The translations under genes and the position numbers were made by a program. 64,000 nt of DNA. Origin: Amycolatopsis regifaucium. GTDB lineage: Bacteria; Actinomycetota; Actinomycetes; Mycobacteriales; Pseudonocardiaceae. The notes beneath the pieces are model-generated. The model did not search any database. It had not been told where the DNA came from and saw only the letters and a program-made list of their open reading frames with translations. Below are positions 42,468 through 51,065 of the stretch, piece after piece; the stretch's first letter is position 1; each line of letters begins with the position of its first letter. Where the stretch lies: the NCBI RefSeq assembly GCF_001613935.1, contig NZ_LQCI01000018.1, positions 220,602 to 284,601 on the forward strand. Reading direction: 5' to 3'.

Positions 42468-43555
42468 CAACACTCCTTTGTGGACAAATCAGCCAGGGCG
42501 ATCTCGGCCGGGACACCGGGGTCGATCAACTCGGGCAACCCGATCGCCGCGGTGAGATCGCGCCAGGCGGTCGAGACACCGAGTGCCCATTGCCCGGCCG
42601 CGGCGCGGCGCGACGGTTCGTCGATGTCCCGGCACAACTCCCGCAGGCTTTCGGCGACCGCGTCCGGCCAGAGATCGGCGAAGACGTCGTGGTAGGTGCC
42701 GGGTTCCTCGTCGCCCAGCGGCACCGTGGTCGTGACGCCGAGACGTTCGGTCCCGGGCCCGGCCATCACCAGTCGTCCGGTCTCGTCGCGTCCGGCGTGC
42801 AACCTCGGATTCCACAGGACGGGTCCATGGGTGTCGGCGAGGGTGAGCACGCCGCCTTCGGCACCGAGCGAAATCCGGTGCAGCAGGAAGGAGTGGTTGT
42901 CCGCGTCTTCCGGGTCGACCTGGTTCTGCACGCGCAGGGTCACCGGGATTCCCCCGACGACGGCGTGCAGTGCCTGGAAGGGTTGCGGCGCGGCGAGATC
43001 GGCGAACGGGAACGGCTGGACCGCGCCGAAGGCCCATGGCCGCAGCCCGCCCGCGATGCGGCCGAGCACGTCGAGCAGCGGGTAGGCGACCTGGCTGTTG
43101 CAGGCGGCGTCGATGAAGGCGATCTCCTGCCGCTCGCGCAGCGCCCGCGCCGCGGCCAGGAACCGCCGCACCGGACGCAGCCGTGGGTACAGGGTGTTGA
43201 CCGAGTACGCGACGTCACCGGCACGGGCGGCGCGCAGACAGTCGGCGATCTCCCCGGCGTGCACCGGATGTTCCTGCAACACCGGGATTCCCCGGCGCAG
43301 AAAGGTCTGCGCCAGCTCGGAGCCGTCGCCGCCCAGCGCTCCGGAGCGGACGACGACGCAGACGATGTCGACGTCCGGCACCTCGTCCGCCGAGGTGTAC
43401 AGCGGCACCCCGTACCGGCGCGCGCATTCGGCGGAGTAAGCGCTCCCGCTCGCGAGAATGCCCTCCAGCTCGAAGGATTCCGGATCCGCTCGGACGGCGT
43501 CGAGATAGATCCGCCCGAACGCGGTACCCGCCACCACGACCTTGCGGCGGGTCAC
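42467..43555 (-). CDS. Thiazolinyl imide reductase (Irp3/PchG-like)
   Basis: A 362-residue Gfo/Idh/MocA-like reductase. It has an N-terminal VVVAGTAFGRIYLDAV nucleotide loop, GILASGSAYSAECARRYGVPLY, and RRGIPVLQEHPVHAGEIADCLRAAR, which is characteristic of the yersiniabactin and pyochelin imide reductases. It should reduce one thiazoline to thiazolidine on the carrier-bound chain using NADPH, and N-methylation may follow. The GTG at 43555 overlaps the salicylate synthase stop. Confidence 0.9.
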   Translation of the reverse strand: MTRRKVVVAGTAFGRIYLDAVRADPESFELEGILASGSAYSAECARRYGVPLYTSADEVPDVDIVCVVVRSGALGGDGSELAQTFLRRGIPVLQEHPVHAGEIADCLRAARAGDVAYSVNTLYPRLRPVRRFLAAARALRERQEIAFIDAACNSQVAYPLLDVLGRIAGGLRPWAFGAVQPFPFADLAAPQPFQALHAVVGGIPVTLRVQNQVDPEDADNHSFLLHRISLGAEGGVLTLADTHGPVLWNPRLHAGRDETGRLVMAGPGTERLGVTTTVPLGDEEPGTYHDVFADLWPDAVAESLRELCRDIDEPSRRAAAGQWALGVSTAWRDLTAAIGLPELIDPGVPAEIALADLSTKEC

Positions 43556-44877
43556 GCGAGTGCCGCCGTGGCGAGCGCTGGCACCAGGAACCGGGAGACA
43601 CTGCGCAGTTTCTCGAGGGTTTCTTCGAGTTCCCTGTCCGGAGTGGACTGTGCGACGATGCCCGCACCCGCCCGCAACCAGGTGCGACCCTCGTACCGGA
43701 AGACGCTGCGCAGTACCAGAGCCGCGTCGAGCGAACCGTCGGCGTCGGCGGTCAGGACAGCGCCGCTGTAGAGCCCGCGCGGTCCGGATTCGAGACGGCC
43801 GATGACTTCGCACGCCGCCGCCTTCGGGATCCCGGAGGCGGTGACCGCCGGGAACAACGCGGTCAGCGCGTCCCAGGCCGTCTTGCCCGAAGCCAGCTCA
43901 CCCACCACGTCCGAGCCGAGATGCTGAACACTGCCGCGTTCGCGGACCGACATGAATTCGCTGACCCGCACCGAATCCGGATCGCACACCTCGGCCAGTT
44001 CGGCCGAGGCCAACCGCACCGAGATGGCGTGCTCGAAGACTTCCTTGGAATCGCGGTACAGCTCCGCACGACGGGCGACGTCGAGCGCGTCGCCGTCGAG
44101 CGCCCTGGTCCCGGCCAGCGGCTGGGTCCTCGCCCGGCCGTCCGCGGTCACGTGCGCGACGATCTCCGGACTGAAGCCCGCCGCCTCCCACCCGCCGAGC
44201 CGCAGCAGGTAAGACCGCGCGGGATCGTTGCCACGTCGTCCCGCGGAATACGTGGCCGCGAGGTCGAGTTCGCCGTCGACCGGGACCACCCGGGACAGGA
44301 TCACCTTGTCGAGTTTTCCCGCGCGGATGTCGCCCACCGCGGCGGCGACCATGGCGCGATACGCGGCCGCGTCATGGTCGAGATCGACCACGACCCGATC
44401 GTCCTCCGCCGGTTCGGGAACGGTGGCGACGGCCAGCCGCTCCGCGAGTTCGTCCACTTCGGACTCGGTGGCCGCCCGGAGCAACGCGCTCTTGCCGTCG
44501 AGCCGGATTTCCTTGCGCGGGATCATGAGGCAGGCCAACGGCCCTGCGGCCGAAGCGGTGTCGTGCAGGGCGTGCGCGAGTTCGAAACCCGCCCAGCCAT
44601 AGGCCCGCCAGTCCGCGATCCCGGCCGCGGCGAGCGCCTCGCCCACGACGTCGAGCGGCTTTCCGGCGAACTCGGTTTCGCGGTCATCGGCGATCAGCCG
44701 GGCCCCTCCGACGTGCAGTTCGACCCTCGCCCACGGGTCCTCGGCCCAGGAAACCGTCCCTCGGTTCTCATAGCCGACCTGGTCGCCGGACCGGTCACGC
44801 GCCAGCGCGGCGAGCGTGGTGGCGGCGTCGGCGGCGAGCGGGATCCGCCGCTCGGCATAGCGGTATCGCGACAACAC
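43552..44877 (-). CDS. Salicylate synthase (MbtI/Irp9-like, chorismate-binding)
   Basis: A 441-residue chorismate-using enzyme. Family motifs are KVILSRVVPV, GFSPEIVAHV, TQPLAGTRAL, SVQHLGSDVVGEL, TASGIPKAAACEVI, and the last GLYSGAVL and RAGAGIVAQS segments. Enzymes of this group convert chorismate through isochorismate to salicylate and pyruvate. No separate isochorismate-pyruvate lyase (PchB) is present, which favours a one-protein salicylate synthase over a plain isochorismate synthase. It supplies the aryl cap for the NRPS. Confidence 0.9.
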   Translation of the reverse strand: MLSRYRYAERRIPLAADAATTLAALARDRSGDQVGYENRGTVSWAEDPWARVELHVGGARLIADDRETEFAGKPLDVVGEALAAAGIADWRAYGWAGFELAHALHDTASAAGPLACLMIPRKEIRLDGKSALLRAATESEVDELAERLAVATVPEPAEDDRVVVDLDHDAAAYRAMVAAAVGDIRAGKLDKVILSRVVPVDGELDLAATYSAGRRGNDPARSYLLRLGGWEAAGFSPEIVAHVTADGRARTQPLAGTRALDGDALDVARRAELYRDSKEVFEHAISVRLASAELAEVCDPDSVRVSEFMSVRERGSVQHLGSDVVGELASGKTAWDALTALFPAVTASGIPKAAACEVIGRLESGPRGLYSGAVLTADADGSLDAALVLRSVFRYEGRTWLRAGAGIVAQSTPDRELEETLEKLRSVSRFLVPALATAALA

Positions 44878-44903
44878 GGGAACTCCTTGTCAGAGAACGA
44901 AGG

Positions 44904-45671
44904 TCAGGCGGCCGCGGGAGTGGTGCAGGCCTCGACCAGGAGGGCGAGCACGGCCTTCTCCTGCGGTATCAGGTAGAAGTGGCCGCCGGGCAGGACATGC
45001 GCGGAGAACCCGGCGACGGCGTGCTCGGCCCAGCGTCCGGCGCGGCGGACGTCGACCTCCGTGTCCTCGTCGCCGACGATCACGGTGAGCGGACAGGACG
45101 GCTCGCGTCCGGGGAGCCGCCGGTAGTTCTCGGCGAGCCGGAAGTCGGCGCGGATGGCGGGCAGGAACACCGAACGGGCGTCCTCGCTCGCCAGCAGTCC
45201 GGGTTCCGTTCCGCCGAGGCGAAGCAGTTCACCGACCAGCTCGTCATCGGGCAAAAGATGTTTCGTGCCACCGGGCTCGTCGGCGGGCGCACGGCGTCCG
45301 GAGACGACCAGCCGCGCGGGCGGCACGTCACGACGGGTGAGTTCCCTGGCCACCTCGTAGGCGACGATCGCGCCGAGACTGTGTCCGAAAAGGACAGTGG
45401 GCCGATCGGCCAATGGTTCGAGCGCGCCGGCGATCTCGGTGACCATCGCCGGCATCGACGTCAGCGGCGGTTCGGCGAACCTGTCCGCACGGCCCGGATA
45501 CCGCACCGCGGCGACGTCGATCTCCGCCGGGAGCTTCGTGCTCCACGGCGCGAAGAACGCGGCGGAACCGCCGGCGTGCGGGAAGCACACCAACCGCGCT
45601 CCGGCCCGCGGCCGCGGTCTCCACCGGTGCAGCCAGACATCACCCGTTCTCGCGTCCACTCCCCCAGACAT
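44904..45671 (-). CDS. Type II thioesterase of siderophore operon
   Basis: A 255-residue alpha/beta-hydrolase: FPHAGGSAAFFAPW near the N-terminus, nucleophile motif GHSLGAIVAYEV, and catalytic His in LPGGHFYLIPQ. Such enzymes clear wrongly primed carrier domains. I chose the ATG at 45671 because GGGAGGAGC precedes it. It is the first gene of the 16-gene siderophore operon, downstream of the Zur-like box. Confidence 0.9.
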   Translation of the reverse strand: MSGGVDARTGDVWLHRWRPRPRAGARLVCFPHAGGSAAFFAPWSTKLPAEIDVAAVRYPGRADRFAEPPLTSMPAMVTEIAGALEPLADRPTVLFGHSLGAIVAYEVARELTRRDVPPARLVVSGRRAPADEPGGTKHLLPDDELVGELLRLGGTEPGLLASEDARSVFLPAIRADFRLAENYRRLPGREPSCPLTVIVGDEDTEVDVRRAGRWAEHAVAGFSAHVLPGGHFYLIPQEKAVLALLVEACTTPAAA

Positions 45672-45731
45672 CGTGCTCCTCCCATACCCGCGGTGACCGC
45701 TTCCCCTCAACCCCATCCCACGTTAGAGTAA

Positions 45732-45746
45732 CGATAACGGTTTTCA
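45732..45746. promoter_or_regulatory. Zur-box-like 7-1-7 dyad in the divergent promoter
   Basis: CGATAAC-G-GTTTTCA has the 7-1-7 layout of actinobacterial Zur boxes (TGAAAAC-N-GTTTTCA type). The right half is perfect and the left half matches 5 of 7. It lies 60 bases before the thioesterase start and 58 bases before the MFS start, so Zur bound here could control both. An overlapping CGTTA-GAG-TAACG dyad is at 45721-45733. Confidence 0.6.
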
Positions 45747-45804
45747 TAGTCGAATGAGTGAGGTGCGTCAGTGATCTGCGACGCGATTAGTTAAGGGGGA
45801 GTCC

Positions 45805-47034
45805 GTGCGCAAGACCATGGCGCCACTGCTGCTTGCGGTGTTGGTGGTTTTTTCGGCACAGCAACTGATCACACCGATCCTGGCGCCGCTCTCGCGGCGG
45901 TTGGAGCTCACGGAAAGCCAGCTGGGGCTGGTCATCACCACGGCGGCGATCGCGCTGACCATCGCCAGCACGCTCTGGGGACGGGCGCTGGACCGCGTCG
46001 GCGTCCGGAAGGTGCTGCTCGCCGGGCTGGTGCTGGCCACCCTCGGGCTGACCGGTTTCGCCGTGGCTTCGGCACTCGGCCTCGCGGAGGTCCTGTCGTC
46101 GTCCTCGGTGCTCGCCGTGATGCTGGCGACCCGCAGCCTGTTGTTCGGCGCGGGGATCGCGGCGCTTCCGGTCGCGGCACTCGCCGCGGCCAGCGCGGCG
46201 ACGTCCGACGAGGCCGATCGGACCAAGGCCGTCGGCCTCGTCGGCGCGGTACAAGGGATCTCGCTCGTCCTCGGACCGGCCTTGGGCGGCGCGCTCGCCG
46301 TCGTTTCGCTGACCCTGCCGCTCTATCTGGCCCCGGCGCTGACCGCGTTGCTCGCGATCTGGGTGTTCGCGACGGCCAGCCGTACGCCGCACGTGCGCCC
46401 CGCCGGGCCACGCGCGGCCGGGGTGAAGCCGTGGGAGGCCCGGCTCTGGCCGTTCTTCGCGATCGGTTTCCTGCTCTACCTGTCGCTGGGGCTGGTCCAG
46501 GTGATCACCGGCTTCCTCATCGCGGACCGGCTGCGTCTCGCGGCGGAGGAGACCGCGGGCTCGGTCGGTGTCGCGCTGTTCGCGGCGGGTCTGGTCCTCG
46601 TGGCCGTGCAGGGCGCCGTGGTCCCGAAGCTCGCCTGGCCTGCCGTCCGGCTGATGCGGGCCGGCGCGCCGATCGCCGTCGCCGGGTTCGTCCTGCTCGC
46701 GCTCGCCGGTCAGCTGTGGTCGATCACCGCCGCGTTCGCCGTCCTCTCGCTCGGCCTCGGCCTGGCGCTGCCCGGTTTCGCCGCCGCGCCGACGCTGATG
46801 GTCGGGCCGGAACAGCAGGGTTCGGTCGCCGGCCTGGTCAACGCCACGACCGGGGCGACGTTCATCGTGGGACCGCTGCTGGGCACCGCGCTCTACGAGA
46901 CCGACCCGGCGGTGCCGATCTTCGCCGCCGCCGGTGCCGCGGCCGGTGCGTTGCTGCTGGCGGTGTTCTCACCGGCGGCGCGACGGTTGGCGACGCGGGC
47001 GACCGAGGTGGCGGAAGCGGCCCCGGCCGGCTGA
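45805..47034 (+). CDS. Major facilitator superfamily exporter
   Basis: A 409-residue, 12-helix MFS protein. The loop between helices 2 and 3 has LWGRALDRVGVRKVLLAG, a form of the MFS motif A (GxLaDrxGrkxxl), and the central loop lies near residue 195. The GTG at 45805 follows GGGGGAG. It is divergent from the siderophore operon and shares the Zur-like box, so it is the likely exporter of the apo-metallophore. An unrelated drug-efflux role is possible. Confidence 0.88.
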   Translation: MRKTMAPLLLAVLVVFSAQQLITPILAPLSRRLELTESQLGLVITTAAIALTIASTLWGRALDRVGVRKVLLAGLVLATLGLTGFAVASALGLAEVLSSSSVLAVMLATRSLLFGAGIAALPVAALAAASAATSDEADRTKAVGLVGAVQGISLVLGPALGGALAVVSLTLPLYLAPALTALLAIWVFATASRTPHVRPAGPRAAGVKPWEARLWPFFAIGFLLYLSLGLVQVITGFLIADRLRLAAEETAGSVGVALFAAGLVLVAVQGAVVPKLAWPAVRLMRAGAPIAVAGFVLLALAGQLWSITAAFAVLSLGLGLALPGFAAAPTLMVGPEQQGSVAGLVNATTGATFIVGPLLGTALYETDPAVPIFAAAGAAAGALLLAVFSPAARRLATRATEVAEAAPAG

Positions 47035-47152
47035 CCGTGGCTGAGGGAGAATGCTCCCGGAAAAGTCGCGGACCGATGTCCGGTCCGGTCCGGCGGCTCC
47101 GACGTCTCCGGCAGAAGGGCACCGAGGCGGTGTCCGCCGAGAGGAGCAAGCC

Positions 47153-47557
47153 ATGAAGTACATGATCATGATGATGGGGTCGCAGAAGGACCTGAACAGC
47201 ATCAGCGGCAGCTGGAGCGCCGACGACATCACGGCCCTGCACGAGTTCATGGGCAACTGGAACAACGACCTGGTCGAGTCCGGCGAGTTCGTCGACGCGC
47301 AGGGCCTCTCCCAGCCGGCGCACGCCCGCCGGATCTCCCTGCGCGACGGCGCGCCCGTGGTGACCGACGGACCGTATGCCGAGACGCAGGAGGTCCTCGT
47401 CGGCTACACGACCGTCGACTGCGCGAGCTACGACCGCGCGACCGAGATCGCGGCCAAGCTGGCGAAAACCCCGTATCCGGAAGGCACCGACCTCGGCCGC
47501 GACTGGTACGTCGACATCCGGCCGTGCGCCGACAGCTTCGAAGAACTGGAGCTCTAG
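47153..47557 (+). CDS. DGPF/YCII-related domain protein
   Basis: A 134-residue single-domain protein starting MKYMIMMMG and containing the signature VVTDGPYAETQEVLVGY, the DGPF-type motif of the YCII-related family, and a C-terminal strand VDIRPC. The start follows GAGGAGC. It ends in TAG overlapping the GTG of the sigma factor by one base. DGPF genes are typically cotranscribed with ECF42 sigma factors. The biochemical function is unknown. Confidence 0.9.
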   Translation: MKYMIMMMGSQKDLNSISGSWSADDITALHEFMGNWNNDLVESGEFVDAQGLSQPAHARRISLRDGAPVVTDGPYAETQEVLVGYTTVDCASYDRATEIAAKLAKTPYPEGTDLGRDWYVDIRPCADSFEELEL

Positions 47558-48792
47558 TGCCGGACAGTGGCCTCGAGGGCCTGCTGCGTGAGCTGTCGCC
47601 GCAGGTCCTCGGCGCCCTCGTCCGCCGCTACGGGCACTTCGACCTGGCAGAGGACGCGACGCAGGAAGCGCTGCTCGCGGCCGCGGCGCAATGGCCGGGC
47701 GAAGGGCTGCCGGACAATCCGCGGGCATGGCTCATCACCGTCGCCTCGCGACGGCTGACGGATCTCCTCCGCGCCGAGCAGGCGCGGCGCCGTCGCGAAG
47801 ACACCGTCGTCCAGTGGACGTTACCGGAAGAACATCTCGCCCCCGCCGCGGACCGACTGGCGGCCGACAGCGACGACACGCTCATCCTGCTGTTCCTGTG
47901 CTGCCACCCGTCGCTGTCCCCGGCGTCGCAGATCGCGCTGACCCTGCGGGCGGTCGGAGGCCTCACCACGGCGGAGATCGCGCGGGCGTTCCTGGTCCCG
48001 GAGTCGACGATGACCCGGCGGATCAGCCGTGCGAAGACCGGCATCAAGACCAGCGGTGTCCCGTTCGGCATGCCGCCGGAGGCCGACCGCGCGGCGCGGC
48101 TCGACGCGGTGCTCCACGTGCTGTACCTCATCTTCAATGAGGGCTATGCCAGCACATCGGGCCCGGACCTGGTGCGAAGCGAGCTTTCCGCCGAAGCCAT
48201 CAGGCTGGCCAGGATCGTCCACCGGCTCTTGCCCGACGACAGCGAGGTCACCGGACTGCTCGCGCTGATGCTGCTCACCGACGCCCGCCGTCCGGCGAGG
48301 ACGGCTCCGGACGGAACGCCGGTCCCGATGTCCGAACAGGACCGAAGCCGCTGGAACAGCGAGTACATCGCCGAGGGGGTCGCGCTGTTGTCAGAAGCGC
48401 TGCCGCACGGGCCGACCGGGCAGTTCCAGATCCAGGCGGCGATCGCCGCGCTGCACGACGAGGCACCGCGTGCCGAGGAGACTGATTGGCCGCAGATCGA
48501 GGCCCTGTACGAGCTTCTGCTGCGGCTGTCCGACAATCCCGTGGTGTCGTTGAACCACGCCGTCGCCGTCGGGATGGCCCGAGGTGCGCGAGAAGGGCTG
48601 GCCGCGCTGGAAAAGCTCGACGACCGGATCTCCGGCGACCACCGGTTCCACGCCGCGAGAGCGCATCTGCTGGAAATGGCCGGTGAGGGCGCCGAGGCCG
48701 TCGAGTCCTATGTGGAGGCCGCGCGACGGGCGACCGGCCTGCCGCACCAGCGGTACCTCCACGGCCGCGCCGCCCGACTGCGCGAGTCGTGA
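47557..48792 (+). CDS. ECF sigma factor, ECF42 type with long C-terminal extension
   Basis: A 411-residue sigma factor. Region 2 covers about residues 10-85 (RRYGHFDLAEDATQEALLAAA, NPRAWLITVASRRLTD). Region 4 covers about 120-180 (LTTAEIARAFLVPESTMTRRISRAK). A C-terminal helical extension of about 230 residues includes VLYLIFNEGYASTSG and TPR-like helices (SLNHAVAVGMARG...LEKLDD). ECF42 proteins lack an anti-sigma factor and use this extension for activity; a DGPF gene next to them is the hallmark, as here. Targets usually include the DGPF operon itself. Confidence 0.92.
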   Translation: MPDSGLEGLLRELSPQVLGALVRRYGHFDLAEDATQEALLAAAAQWPGEGLPDNPRAWLITVASRRLTDLLRAEQARRRREDTVVQWTLPEEHLAPAADRLAADSDDTLILLFLCCHPSLSPASQIALTLRAVGGLTTAEIARAFLVPESTMTRRISRAKTGIKTSGVPFGMPPEADRAARLDAVLHVLYLIFNEGYASTSGPDLVRSELSAEAIRLARIVHRLLPDDSEVTGLLALMLLTDARRPARTAPDGTPVPMSEQDRSRWNSEYIAEGVALLSEALPHGPTGQFQIQAAIAALHDEAPRAEETDWPQIEALYELLLRLSDNPVVSLNHAVAVGMARGAREGLAALEKLDDRISGDHRFHAARAHLLEMAGEGAEAVESYVEAARRATGLPHQRYLHGRAARLRES

Positions 48793-48852
48793 GTGGCGAT
48801 TCGGCCGCCTGGCCGTGAAGCCTCCTTGAGGGTAGTGCGTGATCGGCACGAG

Positions 48853-48907
48853 CTTGATCAACGGAGGATTCGGGACGTTGAGTGTCCCGGATCTTCCGTT
48901 GATCAAG
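48853..48907. repeat. Palindromic repeat, family C
   Basis: The 24-base arms CTTGATCAACGGAGGATTCG... (48853-48876) and their complement (48884-48907) match at 22 of 24 positions around a seven-base loop. No second copy was found in this window. Confidence 0.75.
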
Positions 48908-49034
48908 GTGTGAGACCAGGCGATGATGCGCGCGGAACCACCACGCTCGGGCAGGCCCGCGAAAGCCAATGCCGGCCTCAGCAGCACCACCAGTCACCAC
49001 GGCGGGGCGGGAAACTCGACCTCCACACCTTCCC

Positions 49035-49093
49035 CAGTACATGAAGGCCCCCTTCACTGCGCCTAGCGCAAGGAAGGGGGCCATCATGTACTG
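49035..49093. repeat. Long palindromic repeat, family B copy 2
   Basis: The 27-base arms (49035-49061 and 49067-49093) pair with about three mismatches. The right arm is essentially the same as that of the element at 15279-15335 (CGCAAGGAAGGGGGCCATCA). The left arm carries the substitutions. Confidence 0.85.
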
Positions 49094-49140
49094 CACGCGA
49101 GCAAGACCGCAGGTGACCCGAATCGCCACTCACGACCGGT

Positions 49141-49998
49141 CTAGCAGCTGAGCAGAAGCCCGGTGACCGCGGTGCAGGTCGCCGACGCGGTGTTGTCGGC
49201 CGTGTTCGGGTCGGTGACGGAACTCTGCACGATCTTCGCGGTCGTCTTGACCGGCCCGAGGGTCAGCAGCCCGGCCGCCACCGTGAACTTCGCCGTAGCA
49301 CCGGCTCCGACCGCGAGCGAAGAGAAGTCGCAATTGACGACCTTCGTGCCACCCGGGTTCGAGCAGGTGGACGAGCCGGTGAAGCGCAACCCGTTGCCGA
49401 GGGTCGAAGCCACCCGGATCCCGGACGCCGTCGCCGGGCCCGCGTTCGTGACCTTGACCGTGAACTCGACCGACGATGTCAGTATTCCGCGCGGGGACGC
49501 GGTCAGCGTGACCCCGAGGTTCGCGGTGCTCGGGACGTCGGTGATGGTCAGCACGGGACCGTCGAGGATCTCGAAACTGTAGTTGTCACCGACGAACTGG
49601 TGCTGCAGGGTGACGCCGCCCAGCGGCGCGTCCTCCTTGACCCGGAAGGTGAACAGCACGGTCTTGCTCTGACCGGGCGTCACGGTGCCGACCCCGCCGC
49701 GGATACTCCCGCCGAGCATGTCGCAGGCGAACGCCCCGGGGCAGGACACCAGGTCGACGATTCCGGGCAGCGGGGATTCCTTGCCGTAGAGCGTCGCCTT
49801 GCCACCTTCGATGGTCGACGTCGCGTCGGCGTTGTAGACGGTCTGCGAAACGGTGAATGTCTGTCCACGTTGGACAGTGGTCGGGGAGACCTCCACCGCG
49901 CTGGTCGGCGGGGCCGCGAGGGCGGAGGACGGCGCAACGAGCATGATCGCGGCCACAGCGGCCACCAGAGACAGCAGTGAGGCTTTTCGAAGCTTCAT
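49141..49998 (-). CDS. Secreted DUF11-like repeat protein
   Basis: A 285-residue exported protein. The signal peptide is MKLRKASLLSLVAAVAAIML followed by SSALAAP, giving a likely type I cleavage. An N-terminal beta domain (VSPTTVQRGQTFTVSQTVYN) is followed by a DUF11-like beta-sandwich (VEFTVKVTNAGPATASGIRV, SVTDPNTADNTASATC). Four cysteines in the mature part may form disulfides, and the last residue is Cys. There is no sortase motif or membrane anchor, so it is probably released or loosely wall-bound. Function unknown. Confidence 0.8.
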   Translation of the reverse strand: MKLRKASLLSLVAAVAAIMLVAPSSALAAPPTSAVEVSPTTVQRGQTFTVSQTVYNADATSTIEGGKATLYGKESPLPGIVDLVSCPGAFACDMLGGSIRGGVGTVTPGQSKTVLFTFRVKEDAPLGGVTLQHQFVGDNYSFEILDGPVLTITDVPSTANLGVTLTASPRGILTSSVEFTVKVTNAGPATASGIRVASTLGNGLRFTGSSTCSNPGGTKVVNCDFSSLAVGAGATAKFTVAAGLLTLGPVKTTAKIVQSSVTDPNTADNTASATCTAVTGLLLSC

Positions 49999-50402
49999 CG
50001 GTTCTCACTATTCCGGTCGGGGGCGTCGCGCCGATCGGTGCGGACAACGATCAGTCGCCCAGGAACGGACATTCGTTACCGCCGCCTCCCCCCAAGTGGC
50101 CCGCAAGTCTCACCCGCTCGGCGTAGGTGACCTGGTTGTCGGCGTAGGTACGACGTAGTCCAGTCATGCCTTGTATTCGTGACGCTGCCGGCTAGGAAAT
50201 GCACGATGCCGCCCGGTCGCGGTCGCGGACCGGCCAGGTCGAGCACGGTCTTCGCCGAGCTGTACAGATCGCCGTCCACAGGCAGGAAATCGACGACGAC
50301 TTCAGCGCCACCGGAGCCGGTTTCGTTGCGGTAACCGAGGGGTCCGCCCCTACCATCGCGTTCGCCGCCGGTGTTCGAGGTCCGGCGCGGAAAAGGAGCA
50401 CC
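49999..50402. other. Intergenic region with possible gene remnant
   Basis: This 404-base spacer is divergent. On the minus strand from about 50340 to 50150, one frame shows coding-like composition (about 55 residues including GAEVVVDFLPVDGDLYSSAK) with no credible start or ribosome site. It may be a decayed gene. The plus-strand gene at 50403 has its AAAAGGAG ribosome site at the end of this region. Confidence 0.4.
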
Positions 50403-51056
50403 ATGAGCAGGATCGTCATCTTCGGGGCAGGCGGACGTGGAGGACGCCGTGCCGTCGCCGAAGCCGTGAGCCGCGGGCACCAGGTGACCGCCGCCGTCCG
50501 GGAGCCCCGCCGCCACGCGGATCTCGCCGGGGACAACGTCACCCTGGTCGCCGCCGACGTCACGGTCGCGGACGACGTCGCCAAGGCCGCCGCCGGGCAC
50601 GACGCCGCGATCAGTTCCATCTACCGCGCGGATCTCCCGTCCCAGGTGTACTACCCGGCCGCCGCGCACGCGCTGATCGACGGCCTCGGCCGGGCGGGGG
50701 TCGCGAGACTGGTCGTCGTCGGCGTCGGATCGGCGCTGGAGATCGCCCCGGGTGTCGCGTTCCACGACCAGCCGGACTGGCCGGCCGCGCACCGCGAGTT
50801 CTCCCTCGGGCACACGGCGGAACTGGAGGTCCTCCGTACGTCCGGCGACGGACTGGACTGGGTGGTCATCGCGCCGCCGCCCGCGATGATCGACGAACAC
50901 GCCGATCGCACGGGCGAATACCGCACCGGGGACCACCGGGTGCTGCCGCGCGCGGAGGACGCGGGGCCGTTTTCCTACGCGGATCTCGCGGTCGCGCTGA
51001 TCGACGAGATCGAACGGCCGGCACACTCGCGGGCGATGGTCGCCATCGACCACTGA
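50403..51056 (+). CDS. NAD(P)-binding protein, NmrA/SDR-a5-like
   Basis: A 217-residue Rossmann protein: MSRIVIFGAGGRGGRRAVAEAVSRGHQVTAAVR is the cofactor-binding start, VTLVAADVTVADDVAKA the second region, and DWVVIAPPPAMI the later strand. This is the atypical SDR group without a clear YxxxK. The ATG at 50403 follows AAAAGGAG. The substrate is unknown. It is convergent with the PAC2 gene after nine bases. Confidence 0.85.
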   Translation: MSRIVIFGAGGRGGRRAVAEAVSRGHQVTAAVREPRRHADLAGDNVTLVAADVTVADDVAKAAAGHDAAISSIYRADLPSQVYYPAAAHALIDGLGRAGVARLVVVGVGSALEIAPGVAFHDQPDWPAAHREFSLGHTAELEVLRTSGDGLDWVVIAPPPAMIDEHADRTGEYRTGDHRVLPRAEDAGPFSYADLAVALIDEIERPAHSRAMVAIDH

Positions 51057-51065
51057 CCTGACGCG

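Larger units (their letters stand above)
48793..49140. other. Convergent intergenic region filled with palindromes
   Basis: This 348-base stretch between the sigma-factor gene and the DUF11-like gene contains no credible gene. It holds two long palindromes (48853-48907 and 49035-49093), which probably also act as terminators for both genes. Confidence 0.7.

Noticed and set aside
47153..47175. The DGPF gene start ATGAAGTACATGATCATGATG resembles the family B repeat arm ATGAAGTACATGATGG
   Set aside because: The match is confined to about 14 bases at a normal start codon and the palindrome is absent, so it is treated as chance.
46902..47728. Long minus-strand frames under the MFS, DGPF and sigma-factor genes
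   Set aside because: They are Pro/Arg/Gly-rich shadows with no ribosome site. The plus-strand genes have recognisable families and overlapping starts and stops.
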